DNA from: Pseudomonas sp. P818
Lineage (GTDB): Bacteria; Pseudomonadota; Gammaproteobacteria; Pseudomonadales; Pseudomonadaceae
Length of the DNA: 64,000 bases
Direction: 5' to 3'
Assembly (NCBI RefSeq): GCF_000418555.1
Contig: NZ_ATKM01000024.1
Coordinates: 186,001-250,000 of the forward strand
Shown here: positions 54,848-63,903 of the stretch, piece by piece
Layout: the number at the start of each line of letters is the position of its first letter
Numbering within the stretch: the stretch's first letter is position 1
Made by a program: the position numbers and the translations under genes
The notes under the pieces: generated by a model
The model's input: the letters and a program-made list of their open reading frames with translations, nothing else
What the model was told of the DNA's origin: nothing
The model's database searches: none

Positions 54848-55228
54848 TTACTTCAGGGTGCGCAGGAAGCTGATCAGGTAGTCCTGCTCGGCCGGATCCG
54901 TGATGGCGACGTGGCGCATGCGCGTGCCGGGCACCAGCGCTTCGTTGTCGGTGATCCATTTGCGCAGGTTGTCTTCGTCCCAGGTCAGGCCGGACGCCTG
55001 CATGGCCTGGGAGTAGGCGAAGCGCGGGACGCTCGCCGCCGGCCGGCCCACTACCCCGACCAGGCTCGGGCCGAAGGCGTTTTCGCTGGTATCCAGCGAA
55101 TGGCAGGCCGTGCAGTGGTGCTTGAACAACTGCAAGCCGGCCGCCTCCATGCCTCTCTCGTCGGCGGCGGCGAACGAGGCGGCGAGCGCGCCGCATAACG
55201 CCAAGGATGACAGCAACATCGTTTTCAT
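54848..55228 (-). CDS. Periplasmic class I c-type cytochrome
   Basis: A 126-residue protein with a signal peptide at residues 1-22. Haem is bound by Cys39, Cys42 and His43 in CTACHS; the likely axial methionine is Met104 in PGTRMRH. The ~100-residue mature part and the FGPSLVGVVGR segment match the small soluble cytochrome c2/c550-like family. It probably shuttles electrons, with an unknown partner. It is convergent with the VOC gene. Confidence 0.92.
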   Translation of the reverse strand: MKTMLLSSLALCGALAASFAAADERGMEAAGLQLFKHHCTACHSLDTSENAFGPSLVGVVGRPAASVPRFAYSQAMQASGLTWDEDNLRKWITDNEALVPGTRMRHVAITDPAEQDYLISFLRTLK

Positions 55229-55376
55229 GGGTGAAGCCCTCTCGATGACTCGGAAAGGCAGTATATTTTGTGGGGTTTTAGGCCGACGCTGTACAAAGGT
55301 AGCGATTGGCTAGCACCAAAGTAGGCTTCGCGTAGCGAATGCTGCCCGGGCCGCTGCCACGGCCGGGCATCGGCGT

Positions 55377-58253
55377 CTACAGCAGTTGCGCCTGGTCCAT
55401 CAGCAGTCGGGCCAGGGTCGCGGCCTCCACCGGCTTGCTGATCAGGTAACCCTGGATCTCGTCGCAGTGCTGGCTCTTGAGGAAGTCCATCTGCGCCTGG
55501 GTTTCCACGCCCTCGGCCACCACCTTCAGTTCCAGGCTGTGGGCCATGGCAATGATCGCGCGGGTGATCGCCGCGTCCTCGCCACCGGGCGACAGGTCGC
55601 GGATGAAGGTCTGGTCGATCTTCACGTAGTGCACCGGGAAGCGCTTGAGGTAGCTGAGCGAACTGTAGCCGGTGCCGAAGTCATCGATAGCCAGCTTCAC
55701 CCCCAGTTCGCGCAGTTGGCGGAAGGTGGCGATGACGCTTTCGACGTTGTCGAGCAGCTCGCTCTCGGTCAGCTCCAACTCCAGGTACTGCGGCGCCAGG
55801 CCGGTTTCTTCGAGCACCTGGCGCACCAGGCTGGTGAGGTTGCCCTGACGCAACTGATACACCGAGATATTCACCGATACGCGGATCTTCGCCAACCCCT
55901 GGCGCTGCCATTCGCACGCCTGCTGGCAGGCCTGACGCAGCACGAACTCGCCGATCGGCGCGATCAACCCGGTCTCTTCGGCCAGGCCGATGAACTCACC
56001 TGGCGCCACCATGCCCTGCTGCGGATGGCGCCAGCGCACCAGCGCTTCGGCGGCATTGAGCTGGTCGTCGGCGAGGTTCAGCTTGGGCTGGTAGAACACC
56101 TCCAGCTGGCCTTCGTCGATGGCCTTGCGCAGCTGGTTCTCCAGCTGCAGGCGCTCCAGGGTGCAGGCCTGCAGGTTATCGGTGAAGAACTGGAAGGTGT
56201 TGCCGCCCAGGTGCTTGGCATGTTGCACAGCCATGTTGGCCTGGCTGATCAACGCGCTTATCTCGCGGGCGTAGTCCGGCAGCAGGCTGATCCCCAGCGA
56301 GGCGCTGACCACCAGCTCGTGGCCGCCCACGGTCATCGGCACGCGCAGCTTGGCCAGCAGCCGGCTGGCCACCCGCGCCAAACTGGAGAGGCTGCCGTAG
56401 GCGTCTAGGATGACGGCGAATTCATCGCCCGACAGCCGCGCGATGCAGTCGGCTTCCGGCACGGCCTGGGTCAGGCGGCGGCTCATCTGGCGCAGCAGCT
56501 GGTCCGCCACCTCATGGCCGAGGCTGTCGTTGAGCAGCTTGAAGCGGTCCAGATCGATGTGCACCAGGGCGATGCTGCGACCGCTCTGCCGCGCACGCTG
56601 GCTGGCCTCGTGCAGGCGCTCCTTGAACAGGCTGCGATTGGCCAGGCCGGTGAGGTCGTCGTAGTGCGACAGGTAGCGCAGACGTTCCTCGGCCTCGCGC
56701 CGCGCGGTCAGATCGGCGAAGAAGCCGACGATATGGCTGGGCCGCCCGCTGGTATCGCGCACCAGATTGAGCTGCAGCCATTGCGGGTAGAGCTCGCCGC
56801 TCTTGCGCGTCTCGATCAGCTCGCCCTGCCAGGTGCCGCTGCTGTCCAGCTCCTGGCGGATCATCTGGTATTGCCGGCTCATCTCACGACTGCCGAACAA
56901 ACTGGTCACCCTGCGCCCGACCACTTCCTCGCTGCTGTAGCCGGTCACCGCACTGAAGGCGCGATTGACCGCCAGCACGCGGTAGTCGGGGTCAAGAATG
57001 AAAATGCCTTCGCTGGCCGCCTCGAACACGGTCGCGGCCAGGCGTTGCTGCTGCTCCTGCTGACGCCGCGCGCTGACGTCGCGCCGCGTGCCGAGCATGC
57101 GCCGCACACGGCCGGCGGCGTCGCGCTCGACCGCACGGCCACGGTCTTCGACCCAGACCCAGTGGCCGTCTACATGGCGCACGCGGTACTCGATCTGATA
57201 ATCCTCGCTGCGCCCCTTGAGGTGCTGGACCAGCGCCCGGCGCAGCCGTGGCAGATCATCCGGGTGCAGACGCGGGGTCAGGTCACGCAGCATCACCTGC
57301 ACCTGCTCTGGCTCCAGGCCGAACAGTTCGCGCAGGTGCGAATGGTGCACCTGGTCGCTCTCCAGATCCCAGTCCCAAAGACCCAGCTCGCTGGCCTCCA
57401 GGGCCAGGGCCAGGCGCGCCTGACTCTTGCCAAGGGCATGGGTCGCCTCGTCCAGCTCCAGGGTGCGCTCGGCCACGCGCATTTCCAGTTCACCATGTGC
57501 GCCGCGCAGCTCGCGCTCGGCGCGGCGACGCTGCTCCACCTCGCGCGCCAGCTCTTCGTTGAGCCCCTCGGCGCGCTGCTTGGCATGCTCCAGGTTGCTG
57601 ATCAGCGCCAGGTTGTGAAAGCGCTGCAGCAGGCTGCGCTGCACCAGGCGATTGACTTGCCAGGCCACCACCAGCAGGGCGAGAAACAGAATCACCCCGA
57701 GCAACCCCCAGCCGCGTTGCATGCTGTTGTCGGCCAGCAGCAGGAAGGCCGCCGAAGGCACCAGGCAGGGCAAGGCGAAACTGAGAAAGGCCGACAGGCT
57801 GACGGCATAGGCGACGCTGGCCGAGAGAATCGCCGCAGCGATCAGGCCATAGACCAGCGCCTGCTGATAGAACACATCGGCCGGCACCAGGACGATCACG
57901 GCGAAGGCGAGGGTCAGGCCGGAGGCTCCGGCACCGAACAGGAAGATGCGCCGCCAGTAGGGTTCGGCCTGACGGCTGGGCAATGCCTCGTTGAAGGCAT
58001 TCACCTGAGTCAGGCGCAGCAGCGCCAGCAACACCACCCAACCCAGCCACGCCGCGAGTAACGGCGCGCTCTGCTGGCTCCATAGCAACAGGCTGCAGGC
58101 CAGGCCGACCAGCAGCATGAGCAAGGTGGGCAAGCGCGACCCCTGAAACAGCAGACGGGTACGTTCGACGGCAATATCCGTGGCGAACTGACGTTCAGCC
58201 TGATGCGGGTCCAGCGTCACCTCTTGAATTACGGCGCAAGTCGTGGCGGTCAT
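55377..58253 (-). CDS. Membrane GGDEF-EAL protein with two PAS domains
   Basis: A 958-residue inner-membrane c-di-GMP enzyme. Residues ~40-205 hold about six helices of a MASE-like sensor; a coiled coil follows (~220-280), then PAS domains at ~282-395 and ~405-520. The diguanylate cyclase motif reads SGDEF at 608-612, a variant sometimes still active, and the upstream RxxD inhibitory site is missing (PEAD at that spot). The EAL motif at 736-738 is intact in AAEALVRWRHP, with DDFGTGYSSLSYLKRFP later. Phosphodiesterase activity is thus the safer prediction. It is divergent from uvrD. The start ATG has a weak ribosome binding site. Confidence 0.9.
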   Translation of the reverse strand: MTATTCAVIQEVTLDPHQAERQFATDIAVERTRLLFQGSRLPTLLMLLVGLACSLLLWSQQSAPLLAAWLGWVVLLALLRLTQVNAFNEALPSRQAEPYWRRIFLFGAGASGLTLAFAVIVLVPADVFYQQALVYGLIAAAILSASVAYAVSLSAFLSFALPCLVPSAAFLLLADNSMQRGWGLLGVILFLALLVVAWQVNRLVQRSLLQRFHNLALISNLEHAKQRAEGLNEELAREVEQRRRAERELRGAHGELEMRVAERTLELDEATHALGKSQARLALALEASELGLWDWDLESDQVHHSHLRELFGLEPEQVQVMLRDLTPRLHPDDLPRLRRALVQHLKGRSEDYQIEYRVRHVDGHWVWVEDRGRAVERDAAGRVRRMLGTRRDVSARRQQEQQQRLAATVFEAASEGIFILDPDYRVLAVNRAFSAVTGYSSEEVVGRRVTSLFGSREMSRQYQMIRQELDSSGTWQGELIETRKSGELYPQWLQLNLVRDTSGRPSHIVGFFADLTARREAEERLRYLSHYDDLTGLANRSLFKERLHEASQRARQSGRSIALVHIDLDRFKLLNDSLGHEVADQLLRQMSRRLTQAVPEADCIARLSGDEFAVILDAYGSLSSLARVASRLLAKLRVPMTVGGHELVVSASLGISLLPDYAREISALISQANMAVQHAKHLGGNTFQFFTDNLQACTLERLQLENQLRKAIDEGQLEVFYQPKLNLADDQLNAAEALVRWRHPQQGMVAPGEFIGLAEETGLIAPIGEFVLRQACQQACEWQRQGLAKIRVSVNISVYQLRQGNLTSLVRQVLEETGLAPQYLELELTESELLDNVESVIATFRQLRELGVKLAIDDFGTGYSSLSYLKRFPVHYVKIDQTFIRDLSPGGEDAAITRAIIAMAHSLELKVVAEGVETQAQMDFLKSQHCDEIQGYLISKPVEAATLARLLMDQAQLL

Positions 58254-58543
58254 AGGCGATGTTCTTGTAATGGTTGCCTAAGGGTCTGCGGGGTAAATAT
58301 CGGCGCCCTCAGCCCTGACGTCGCGGGAGAATACCCGAGACAGACGCTGCGCCCAACAAAGATGTGGACCATTTCACAGGGTGATGGCCAACTTTTGGCG
58401 GGCGCCCAAGATCGTACTGGCCCTTGGCCGCCTGCCTGCGCCCATCTGCGCGCTGACCTGCCGGTCGTCGGTTAGATCCGGTCGGTTTCGCCTCACCTGG
58501 CCGACGGTTTGCCCTCCCCTGCCGCGCCCCCTAGAATGCCGCG

Positions 58544-60727
58544 ATGCAAAACGACCCCGAACTCCTCCTCGCTTCGCTCAACGACGCCCAGGTCCAGGCC
58601 GTGGCCGCCCCGCTCGGCCGCCAGCTGGTGCTGGCCGGCGCCGGCTCGGGCAAGACCCGCGTGCTGGTGCACCGCATCGCCTTCCTGATCCAGGCGATGG
58701 GCGCCTCGCCTCACTCGATCCTGTCGGTGACCTTTACCAACAAGGCCGCCGCCGAGATGCGCCACCGCATCGAGCAGATGCTCGGCCACAACCCGGCCGG
58801 CATGTGGGTCGGCACCTTCCACGGCCTGGCCCATCGCCTGCTGCGCGCGCACTGGCAGGAAGCCGGGCTGGCCGAGAACTTCCAGATTCTCGACTCCGAC
58901 GATCAGCAGCGCCTGATCAAGCGGGTGATTCGCGAGCTGGGCCTGGACGAACAGCGCTGGCCGGCCAAGCAGGCGCAGTGGTTTATCAACGGGCAGAAAG
59001 ATGAGGGCTTCCGCCCCCAGCACATCCAGGCCGGCGGTGATCTGTTCCTGGCCACCATGCGCGGCATCTACGAGGCCTACGAGGCGGCCTGCGCACGCAC
59101 CGGGGTGATCGACTTCTCCGAGCTGCTGCTGCGCGCCCTCGACCTGTGGCGCGACAAGCCGGGCCTGCTCGAGCATTACCAGCGGCGTTTCCGCCATATC
59201 CTGGTGGACGAGTTCCAGGACACCAACGCCGTGCAGTACGCCTGGCTGCGTCTGCTGGCCAAGGGCGGCGACAGCCTGATGGTGGTGGGCGACGACGACC
59301 AGTCGATCTACGGCTGGCGCGGCGCGCGCATCGAGAACATCCAGCAGTTCTCCAGCGACTTCCCCGACACCCAGCTGATCCGCCTGGAGCAGAACTACCG
59401 CTCCACCGCCGGCATCCTGAAAGCTGCCAACGCGCTGATCGCCAACAACAACGGGCGCCTCGGCAAGGAGCTGTGGACCGATGGCGGCGACGGCGAGCCG
59501 CTGGCCCTGTACGCCGCCTTCAACGAACACGACGAAGCGCGCTACGTGGTCGAGAGCATCGAGGACGCCCTGCGCAAGGACGGCCTCAAGCGCAGCGAGA
59601 TCGCCATTCTGTATCGCTCCAACGCCCAGTCGCGGGTGCTGGAAGAGGCGCTGCTGCGCGAGCGTATTCCCTACCGCATCTACGGCGGCCAGCGCTTCTT
59701 CGAACGCGCCGAGATCAAGAACGCCATGGCCTATCTGCGCCTGCTCGACGGGCGCGGCAACGACGCGGCGCTGGAGCGCATCGTCAACGTGCCGGCGCGC
59801 GGTATCGGCGAGAAGACCATCGAGAGCATCCGCGAGTACGCCCGCGCCCACGACGTACACATGTGGGAGGCGATCCGCCTGATGCTGGCCAACAAGGCCC
59901 TGCCGGGCCGGGCCGCTGGCGCGCTGGGCGGCTTTATCGAGCTGATCGAAGGCCTGGCCGAGAAGGTCATGGCCATGCCCCTGCACCAGATGACCCAGGT
60001 GGTCATCGAGCACAGCGGCCTGCTCGCCTATCACGAGGCGGAAAAGGGCGAGAAGGGCCAGGCCCGGGTGGAGAACCTGGAGGAACTGGTCAGCGCCGCG
60101 CGCGCCTTCGAGAACGACGAAGACGACGAGCTGACCCCGCTGCAGGCCTTCCTCACCCATGCTTCGCTGGAGGCCGGGGACACCCAGGCCGCCGAGAACG
60201 AGGACAGCATTCAACTGATGACCCTGCACAGCGCCAAGGGCCTGGAATTCCCGTTGGTATTCCTGGTGGGCATGGAGGAGGGTCTGTTCCCGCACAAGAT
60301 GAGCCTGGAAGAACCGGGCCGACTGGAAGAAGAACGCCGCCTGGCCTATGTCGGCATTACCCGTGCCATGCAGAAGCTGGTGATCAGCTACGCCGAAACC
60401 CGGCGTCTCTACGGTAGCGAGACCTACAACAAGGTGTCGCGCTTCGTCCGCGAAATCCCCGCACCGCTGATTCAGGAAGTGCGCCTCAGCAACAGCGTCA
60501 GCCGCCCGGTAAGCACCAGCTCGATGAGCGGTGGCAACCTGTTCGCCGGCAGCGCCGTGCCGCAGACGCCCTTCAACCTGGGCCAGCGCGTACGCCACAG
60601 CCTGTTCGGCGAGGGCACCATCCTCAACTTCGAGGGTGCCGGCGCACAGGCACGGGTGCAGGTAAATTTTGAAAACGAAGGCAGCAAGTGGCTGATGCTG
60701 GCGTATGCCAAGCTGGAAGCCTGTTAG
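58544..60727 (+). CDS. uvrD: DNA helicase II
   Basis: A 727-residue superfamily 1 helicase that unwinds DNA 3'-5' in mismatch and nucleotide excision repair. Walker A is GAGSGKT at 32-38, Walker B is ILVDEFQDTNAVQYAW, motif III is DDDQSIYGWRGA, and motif VI is RRLAYVGITRAMQKL. The C-terminal tail GQRVRHSLFGEGTILNFEG, ending WLMLAYAKLEAC, is UvrD-type and longer than in Rep, which decides the name. The start follows the weak GAATGCCGCG. No SOS box was found upstream. Confidence 0.94.
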   Translation: MQNDPELLLASLNDAQVQAVAAPLGRQLVLAGAGSGKTRVLVHRIAFLIQAMGASPHSILSVTFTNKAAAEMRHRIEQMLGHNPAGMWVGTFHGLAHRLLRAHWQEAGLAENFQILDSDDQQRLIKRVIRELGLDEQRWPAKQAQWFINGQKDEGFRPQHIQAGGDLFLATMRGIYEAYEAACARTGVIDFSELLLRALDLWRDKPGLLEHYQRRFRHILVDEFQDTNAVQYAWLRLLAKGGDSLMVVGDDDQSIYGWRGARIENIQQFSSDFPDTQLIRLEQNYRSTAGILKAANALIANNNGRLGKELWTDGGDGEPLALYAAFNEHDEARYVVESIEDALRKDGLKRSEIAILYRSNAQSRVLEEALLRERIPYRIYGGQRFFERAEIKNAMAYLRLLDGRGNDAALERIVNVPARGIGEKTIESIREYARAHDVHMWEAIRLMLANKALPGRAAGALGGFIELIEGLAEKVMAMPLHQMTQVVIEHSGLLAYHEAEKGEKGQARVENLEELVSAARAFENDEDDELTPLQAFLTHASLEAGDTQAAENEDSIQLMTLHSAKGLEFPLVFLVGMEEGLFPHKMSLEEPGRLEEERRLAYVGITRAMQKLVISYAETRRLYGSETYNKVSRFVREIPAPLIQEVRLSNSVSRPVSTSSMSGGNLFAGSAVPQTPFNLGQRVRHSLFGEGTILNFEGAGAQARVQVNFENEGSKWLMLAYAKLEAC

Positions 60728-60750
60728 CACACCGTATCTGGAGAGAATCG

Positions 60751-61855
60751 ATGAATCGCCGCAATCTGTTCGGCGCCGCTCTGGCGCTGATCGCCGCCAT
60801 CGGCCTGTTTGGCTGCAAAGAAGACAAGGCCGCCAGCGAGCAAGCCGCCGCCAAGCCGGCAGAAACCGTGCACTGGAAGATGGTCACTTCCTGGCCGAAG
60901 AACTTCCCCGGCCTGGGCACTGCTGCCGAGCGCCTGGCCGAGCGCATCAACGCCATGAGCGCCGGACGCCTGACCGTCAAGGTCTACGCCGCTGGCGAGC
61001 TGGTGCCGGCGCTGGAGGTATTCGATGCCGTCTCCCGCGGCACCGCCGAGATGGGCCACGGCACCCCGTACTACTGGAAGGGCAAGGTGCCGGCTGCGCA
61101 GTTCTTCAGCAGCGTGCCGTTCGGCCTCTCCACCCTGGAAATGAACGCCTGGCTGAGCAAGGGCGGCGGTCAGGCGCTGTGGGACGAAACCTATGCACCC
61201 TACGGCGTGAAACCGCTGTCGGCGGGCAATACCACCATGCAGATGGGCGGCTGGTTCAACAAGGAAATCAACAGCCTGGATGACATCAAGGGCCTGAAGA
61301 TCCGCATGCCGGGCAGATGGGCGCCTCGGCGGCGAAGTCTGGAGCAAGCTCGGTGCGATCACCGTCAACCTGCCCGGTGGCGAGATTTTCACCTCTCTGC
61401 AGACCGGCGCCATCGACGCCACCGACTGGGTCGGCCCTTACAACGACCTGGCCTTCGGTCTGCACAAGGCAACCAAGTACTACTACTTCCCGGGCTGGCA
61501 GGAGCCGCAGGCCGTGGTCGAGTCCATGGTCAACCAGAAGGCCTTCGACGCGCTGCCGGCCGACCTGCAGGCCATCGTGATCGAAGCCGCGCGTGCCGCA
61601 ACCCTGGACATGATGGACGACTACGTGTTCAACAACGCCAAGGCGCTGCAAAGCCTGAAGAGCGAAGGCGTGCAGTTCAAGCGCCTGCCGGACGAGGTGC
61701 TGCAGGCCATGCGCGAGCAATCCAACCTGGTACTCGAGTCCCTGGCCGCCGAAAACGACCTCAACGGCCGCATCTGGGCCTCGCAGAAGGCCTTCCTCGA
61801 AGAAGCCAGCGCCATGCAGACGCTGACCGAGAAAGAGCTGTACAACTGGCGTTGA
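60751..61855 (+). pseudogene. TRAP (DctP/TakP-like) substrate-binding lipoprotein, frameshifted, copy 1
   Basis: A periplasmic binding protein of the COG4663/TakP type, about 364 residues if repaired. The N-terminus has a lipobox (GLFGC, Cys22). The body reads VHWKMVTSWPKNFPGLGTAA, GELVPALEVFDAVSRGTAEM and QMGGWFNKEINSLDDIKGLK, then MPG. Here 10 extra bases (CAGATGGGCG, 61314-61323) shift the frame; the other frame continues with LGGEVWSKLGAITVNLPGGE to KELYNWR. Removing the 10 bases restores one reading frame (1095 bases). The inserted 10-mer equals 61240-61249 of the same gene. No TRAP permease gene is near. Start follows GGAGAGAATCG. Confidence 0.85.
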
Positions 61856-61863
61856 GCCAACTG

Positions 61864-61890
61864 AACGGGGCCGAAAAGCCCCGTTTTTCT
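61864..61890 (+). terminator. Terminator between the two TRAP-binding lipoprotein genes
   Basis: AACGGGGC-CGAAAA-GCCCCGTT followed by TTTCTT lies 8 bases after the first gene's stop, so the two tandem genes are probably separately controlled or only partly read through. Confidence 0.9.
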
Positions 61891-61904
61891 TAGGAATTGT
61901 GTCC

Positions 61905-63051
61905 ATGCATCTTCGTTCGCTGCTAATACTGCCCTTGCTCGCCTTCGGCCTGATCGGCTGCAAGGACGACTCCGCGCCGGCCGAGCAAGCCGCCGCACCC
62001 GCCCAGACCTTCCACTGGAAGATGGTCACCACCTGGCCGAAGAACGCACCCGGCACCGGCACCGCAGCCGAACGCCTGGCCGAGCGCGTCAACGCCATGA
62101 GCGCCGGGCGCCTGACCATCAAGGTCTATGCCGCCGGCGAGCTGGTACCGGCGCTGGAAGTCTTCGATGCGGTGTCGCGCGGCACCGCCGAACTCGGCCA
62201 CGGCACGCCCTACTACTGGAAGGGCAAGGTGCCGGCCGCGCAGTTCTTCGGCGCGGTGCCCTTCGGCCTGTCCACTCAGGAAATGAACGCCTGGCTGAGC
62301 AAGGGCGGTGGCCAGGCGCTGTGGGACGAAGCCTACGCGCCGTTCGGCCTCAAGCCGCTGACCGCAGGCAACAGCACCATGCAGATGGGCGGCTGGTTCA
62401 ACAAGGAAATCAACAGCCTGGATGACATCAAGGGCCTGAAGATCCGCATGCCGGGCGGCCTGTCCACTCAGGCAGGCGCTGTGGGACGAAGCCTACGCGC
62501 CGTTCGGCCCAGATGGGCGTCTCGGCGGTGAAGTGTGGAGCCGCCTGGGCGCAACCACCGTGGTGATGCCCGGCGGCGAGATCTTCACCGCGCTGCAGAC
62601 CGGCGCCATTGATGCCACCGACTGGGTCAGCCCCTACAACGACCTGGCCTTCGGCCTGCAGAAGGCGGCCAAGTATTACTACTACCCGGGCTGGCAGGAG
62701 CCGCAGTCGGTGCTCGAACTGCTGATCAACCAGAAGGCATTCGATGCGCTGCCGGCCGACCTGCAGGCCATCGTCACCGAAGCGGCGCGCGCCTCGACCC
62801 AGGACATGATGGACGACTACGTCTACCACAACGCCCTGGCCCTGGACGAGCTGAAGAAGAGCGGCACGCTGCTCAAGCGCTTCCCCGACGAGGTGCTGCA
62901 GGCCATGCAACGCGAGACCGAACAGGTGCTCGGCGAGCTGGCTGCGCAGAGCGAGCTCAACGGGCGTATCTGGGCCTCGATGCAGGCCTTCCAGGCGCTG
63001 GCCACCTCAATGCATGCGCTGTCGGAAAAGGAGCTGTACGACTGGCGCTGA
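61905..63051 (+). pseudogene. TRAP (DctP/TakP-like) substrate-binding lipoprotein, frameshifted, copy 2
   Basis: A tandem paralogue of the preceding gene, about 360 residues if repaired. Lipobox GLIGC at the N-terminus; body FHWKMVTTWPKNAPGTGTAA onward is nearly parallel to copy 1. After KIRMPG, 64 extra bases (62456-62519) shift the frame; the rest, LGGEVWSRLGATTVVMPGGE to KELYDWR, is in another frame. Removing them leaves 1083 bases in one frame. The insert is made of three blocks copied from 62264-62280, 62313-62349 and 62382-62391 of the same gene, in order. No permease genes are adjacent. Confidence 0.85.
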
Positions 63052-63079
63052 CCCTGGCGACCAGCGATTGAATCCCCAT

Positions 63080-63102
63080 ACGGAGCCCTCGGGCTCCGTT
63101 TG
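63080..63102 (+). terminator. Terminator after TRAP-binding gene copy 2
   Basis: ACGGAGCCC/GGGCTCCGT, a near-perfect stem with a very short central loop, followed by TTTGTCGTT, 28 bases past the stop. Confidence 0.8.
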
Positions 63103-63146
63103 TCGTTCCGGGCGCCACCTCGTCTGCTGGCGACCATACTTCAGGG

Positions 63147-63728
63147 ATGAAGAAAAAGCCGACCGGCCCTGCCCAGATCCTCGATACCGCCCTGCAATTG
63201 GCCGACGTCTGCGGCTGGGAGCGCCTGCATCTGTTCGAGGTGGCCGCGGCGCTGGAGATCGGCCTGGACGATATCGCCCACCATTACCGCGACAAGGATG
63301 ATCTGGTGGAGGCCTGGTTCGACCGCGCCGACCAGGCCATGCTCGGTTACGCCCGAAATCCCGAATTGCACCATCTGAACGCCGAGCAGCGCCTGGAAGG
63401 CTGCCTGCTGGCCTGGCTCGACAGCCTGGCCGCCCATCGCGCCGTGACCGGGCAGATGCTGCTGTACAAGCTTGAACCCGGGCACATTCATCTGCAGGTG
63501 CTCGGCCTGATGCGCATCAGTCGCACCGTGCAGTGGTGGCGCGAAGCAGCCGGACGGCAAAGCCTGCACCTGCGCCGCATCATCGAAGAGACTCTGCTCA
63601 CCAACGCCTACCTGCGCAGCTTCGTGCACTGGCTGCGCCATCCCGAAGAAGACGCGGCAGCGTTCCGCGCCTTCCTGCGTGGCCAGTTGCGCACCGGGCC
63701 ACTGCCGCTGCTGTTGCAACGCACGTAG
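63147..63728 (+). CDS. TetR/AcrR family transcriptional regulator
   Basis: A 193-residue regulator. The N-terminal HTH spans about residues 8-55 (AQILDTALQLADVCGWERLH, DDIAHHYRDKDDLVEAWFDR), somewhat divergent from the standard TetR pattern. The C-terminal ligand-binding domain is helical. Effector and targets are unknown; the preceding TRAP-binding genes are separated by a terminator. The start at 63147 has only a weak TTCAGGG upstream. Confidence 0.8.
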   Translation: MKKKPTGPAQILDTALQLADVCGWERLHLFEVAAALEIGLDDIAHHYRDKDDLVEAWFDRADQAMLGYARNPELHHLNAEQRLEGCLLAWLDSLAAHRAVTGQMLLYKLEPGHIHLQVLGLMRISRTVQWWREAAGRQSLHLRRIIEETLLTNAYLRSFVHWLRHPEEDAAAFRAFLRGQLRTGPLPLLLQRT

Positions 63729-63783
63729 CCCGGATGAGATTCGCGGCCATGGTTGCGGGCGTCCCGGATTGCATCCGGGCCAC
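63725..63783. repeat. REP palindrome (GTAGCCCGGATGCAATCCGGG family), copy 4, degenerate
   Basis: GTAGCCCGGATGAGATTCG pairs imperfectly with CCCGGATTGCATCCGGGCCAC. It begins inside the last codons of the TetR gene and is the least conserved of the four copies. Confidence 0.8.
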
Positions 63784-63903
63784 TCGGACAAATCGCAGGG
63801 CGCTCGCCCTGCAGGCAAAAGCAGGAAACATTCTGTCACTGGTCATGCCAACCCATGACGGGCAAGATGCCGACCAAGCTTTTCCACCAGAGAGAAAACC
63901 GTG

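Noticed and set aside
58254..58543. SOS box for uvrD
   Set aside because: No CTGT-N8-ACAG match was found in the intergenic region between the GGDEF-EAL gene and uvrD.
58544..60727. Naming the helicase Rep
   Set aside because: Length (727) and the C-terminal GQRVRHSLFGEGTI segment fit UvrD, not Rep.
60751..63051. Programmed frameshifting in the two dctP-like genes
   Set aside because: No slippery sequence or stimulating structure is apparent, and the extra bases are copies of upstream segments rather than a compact recoding signal.
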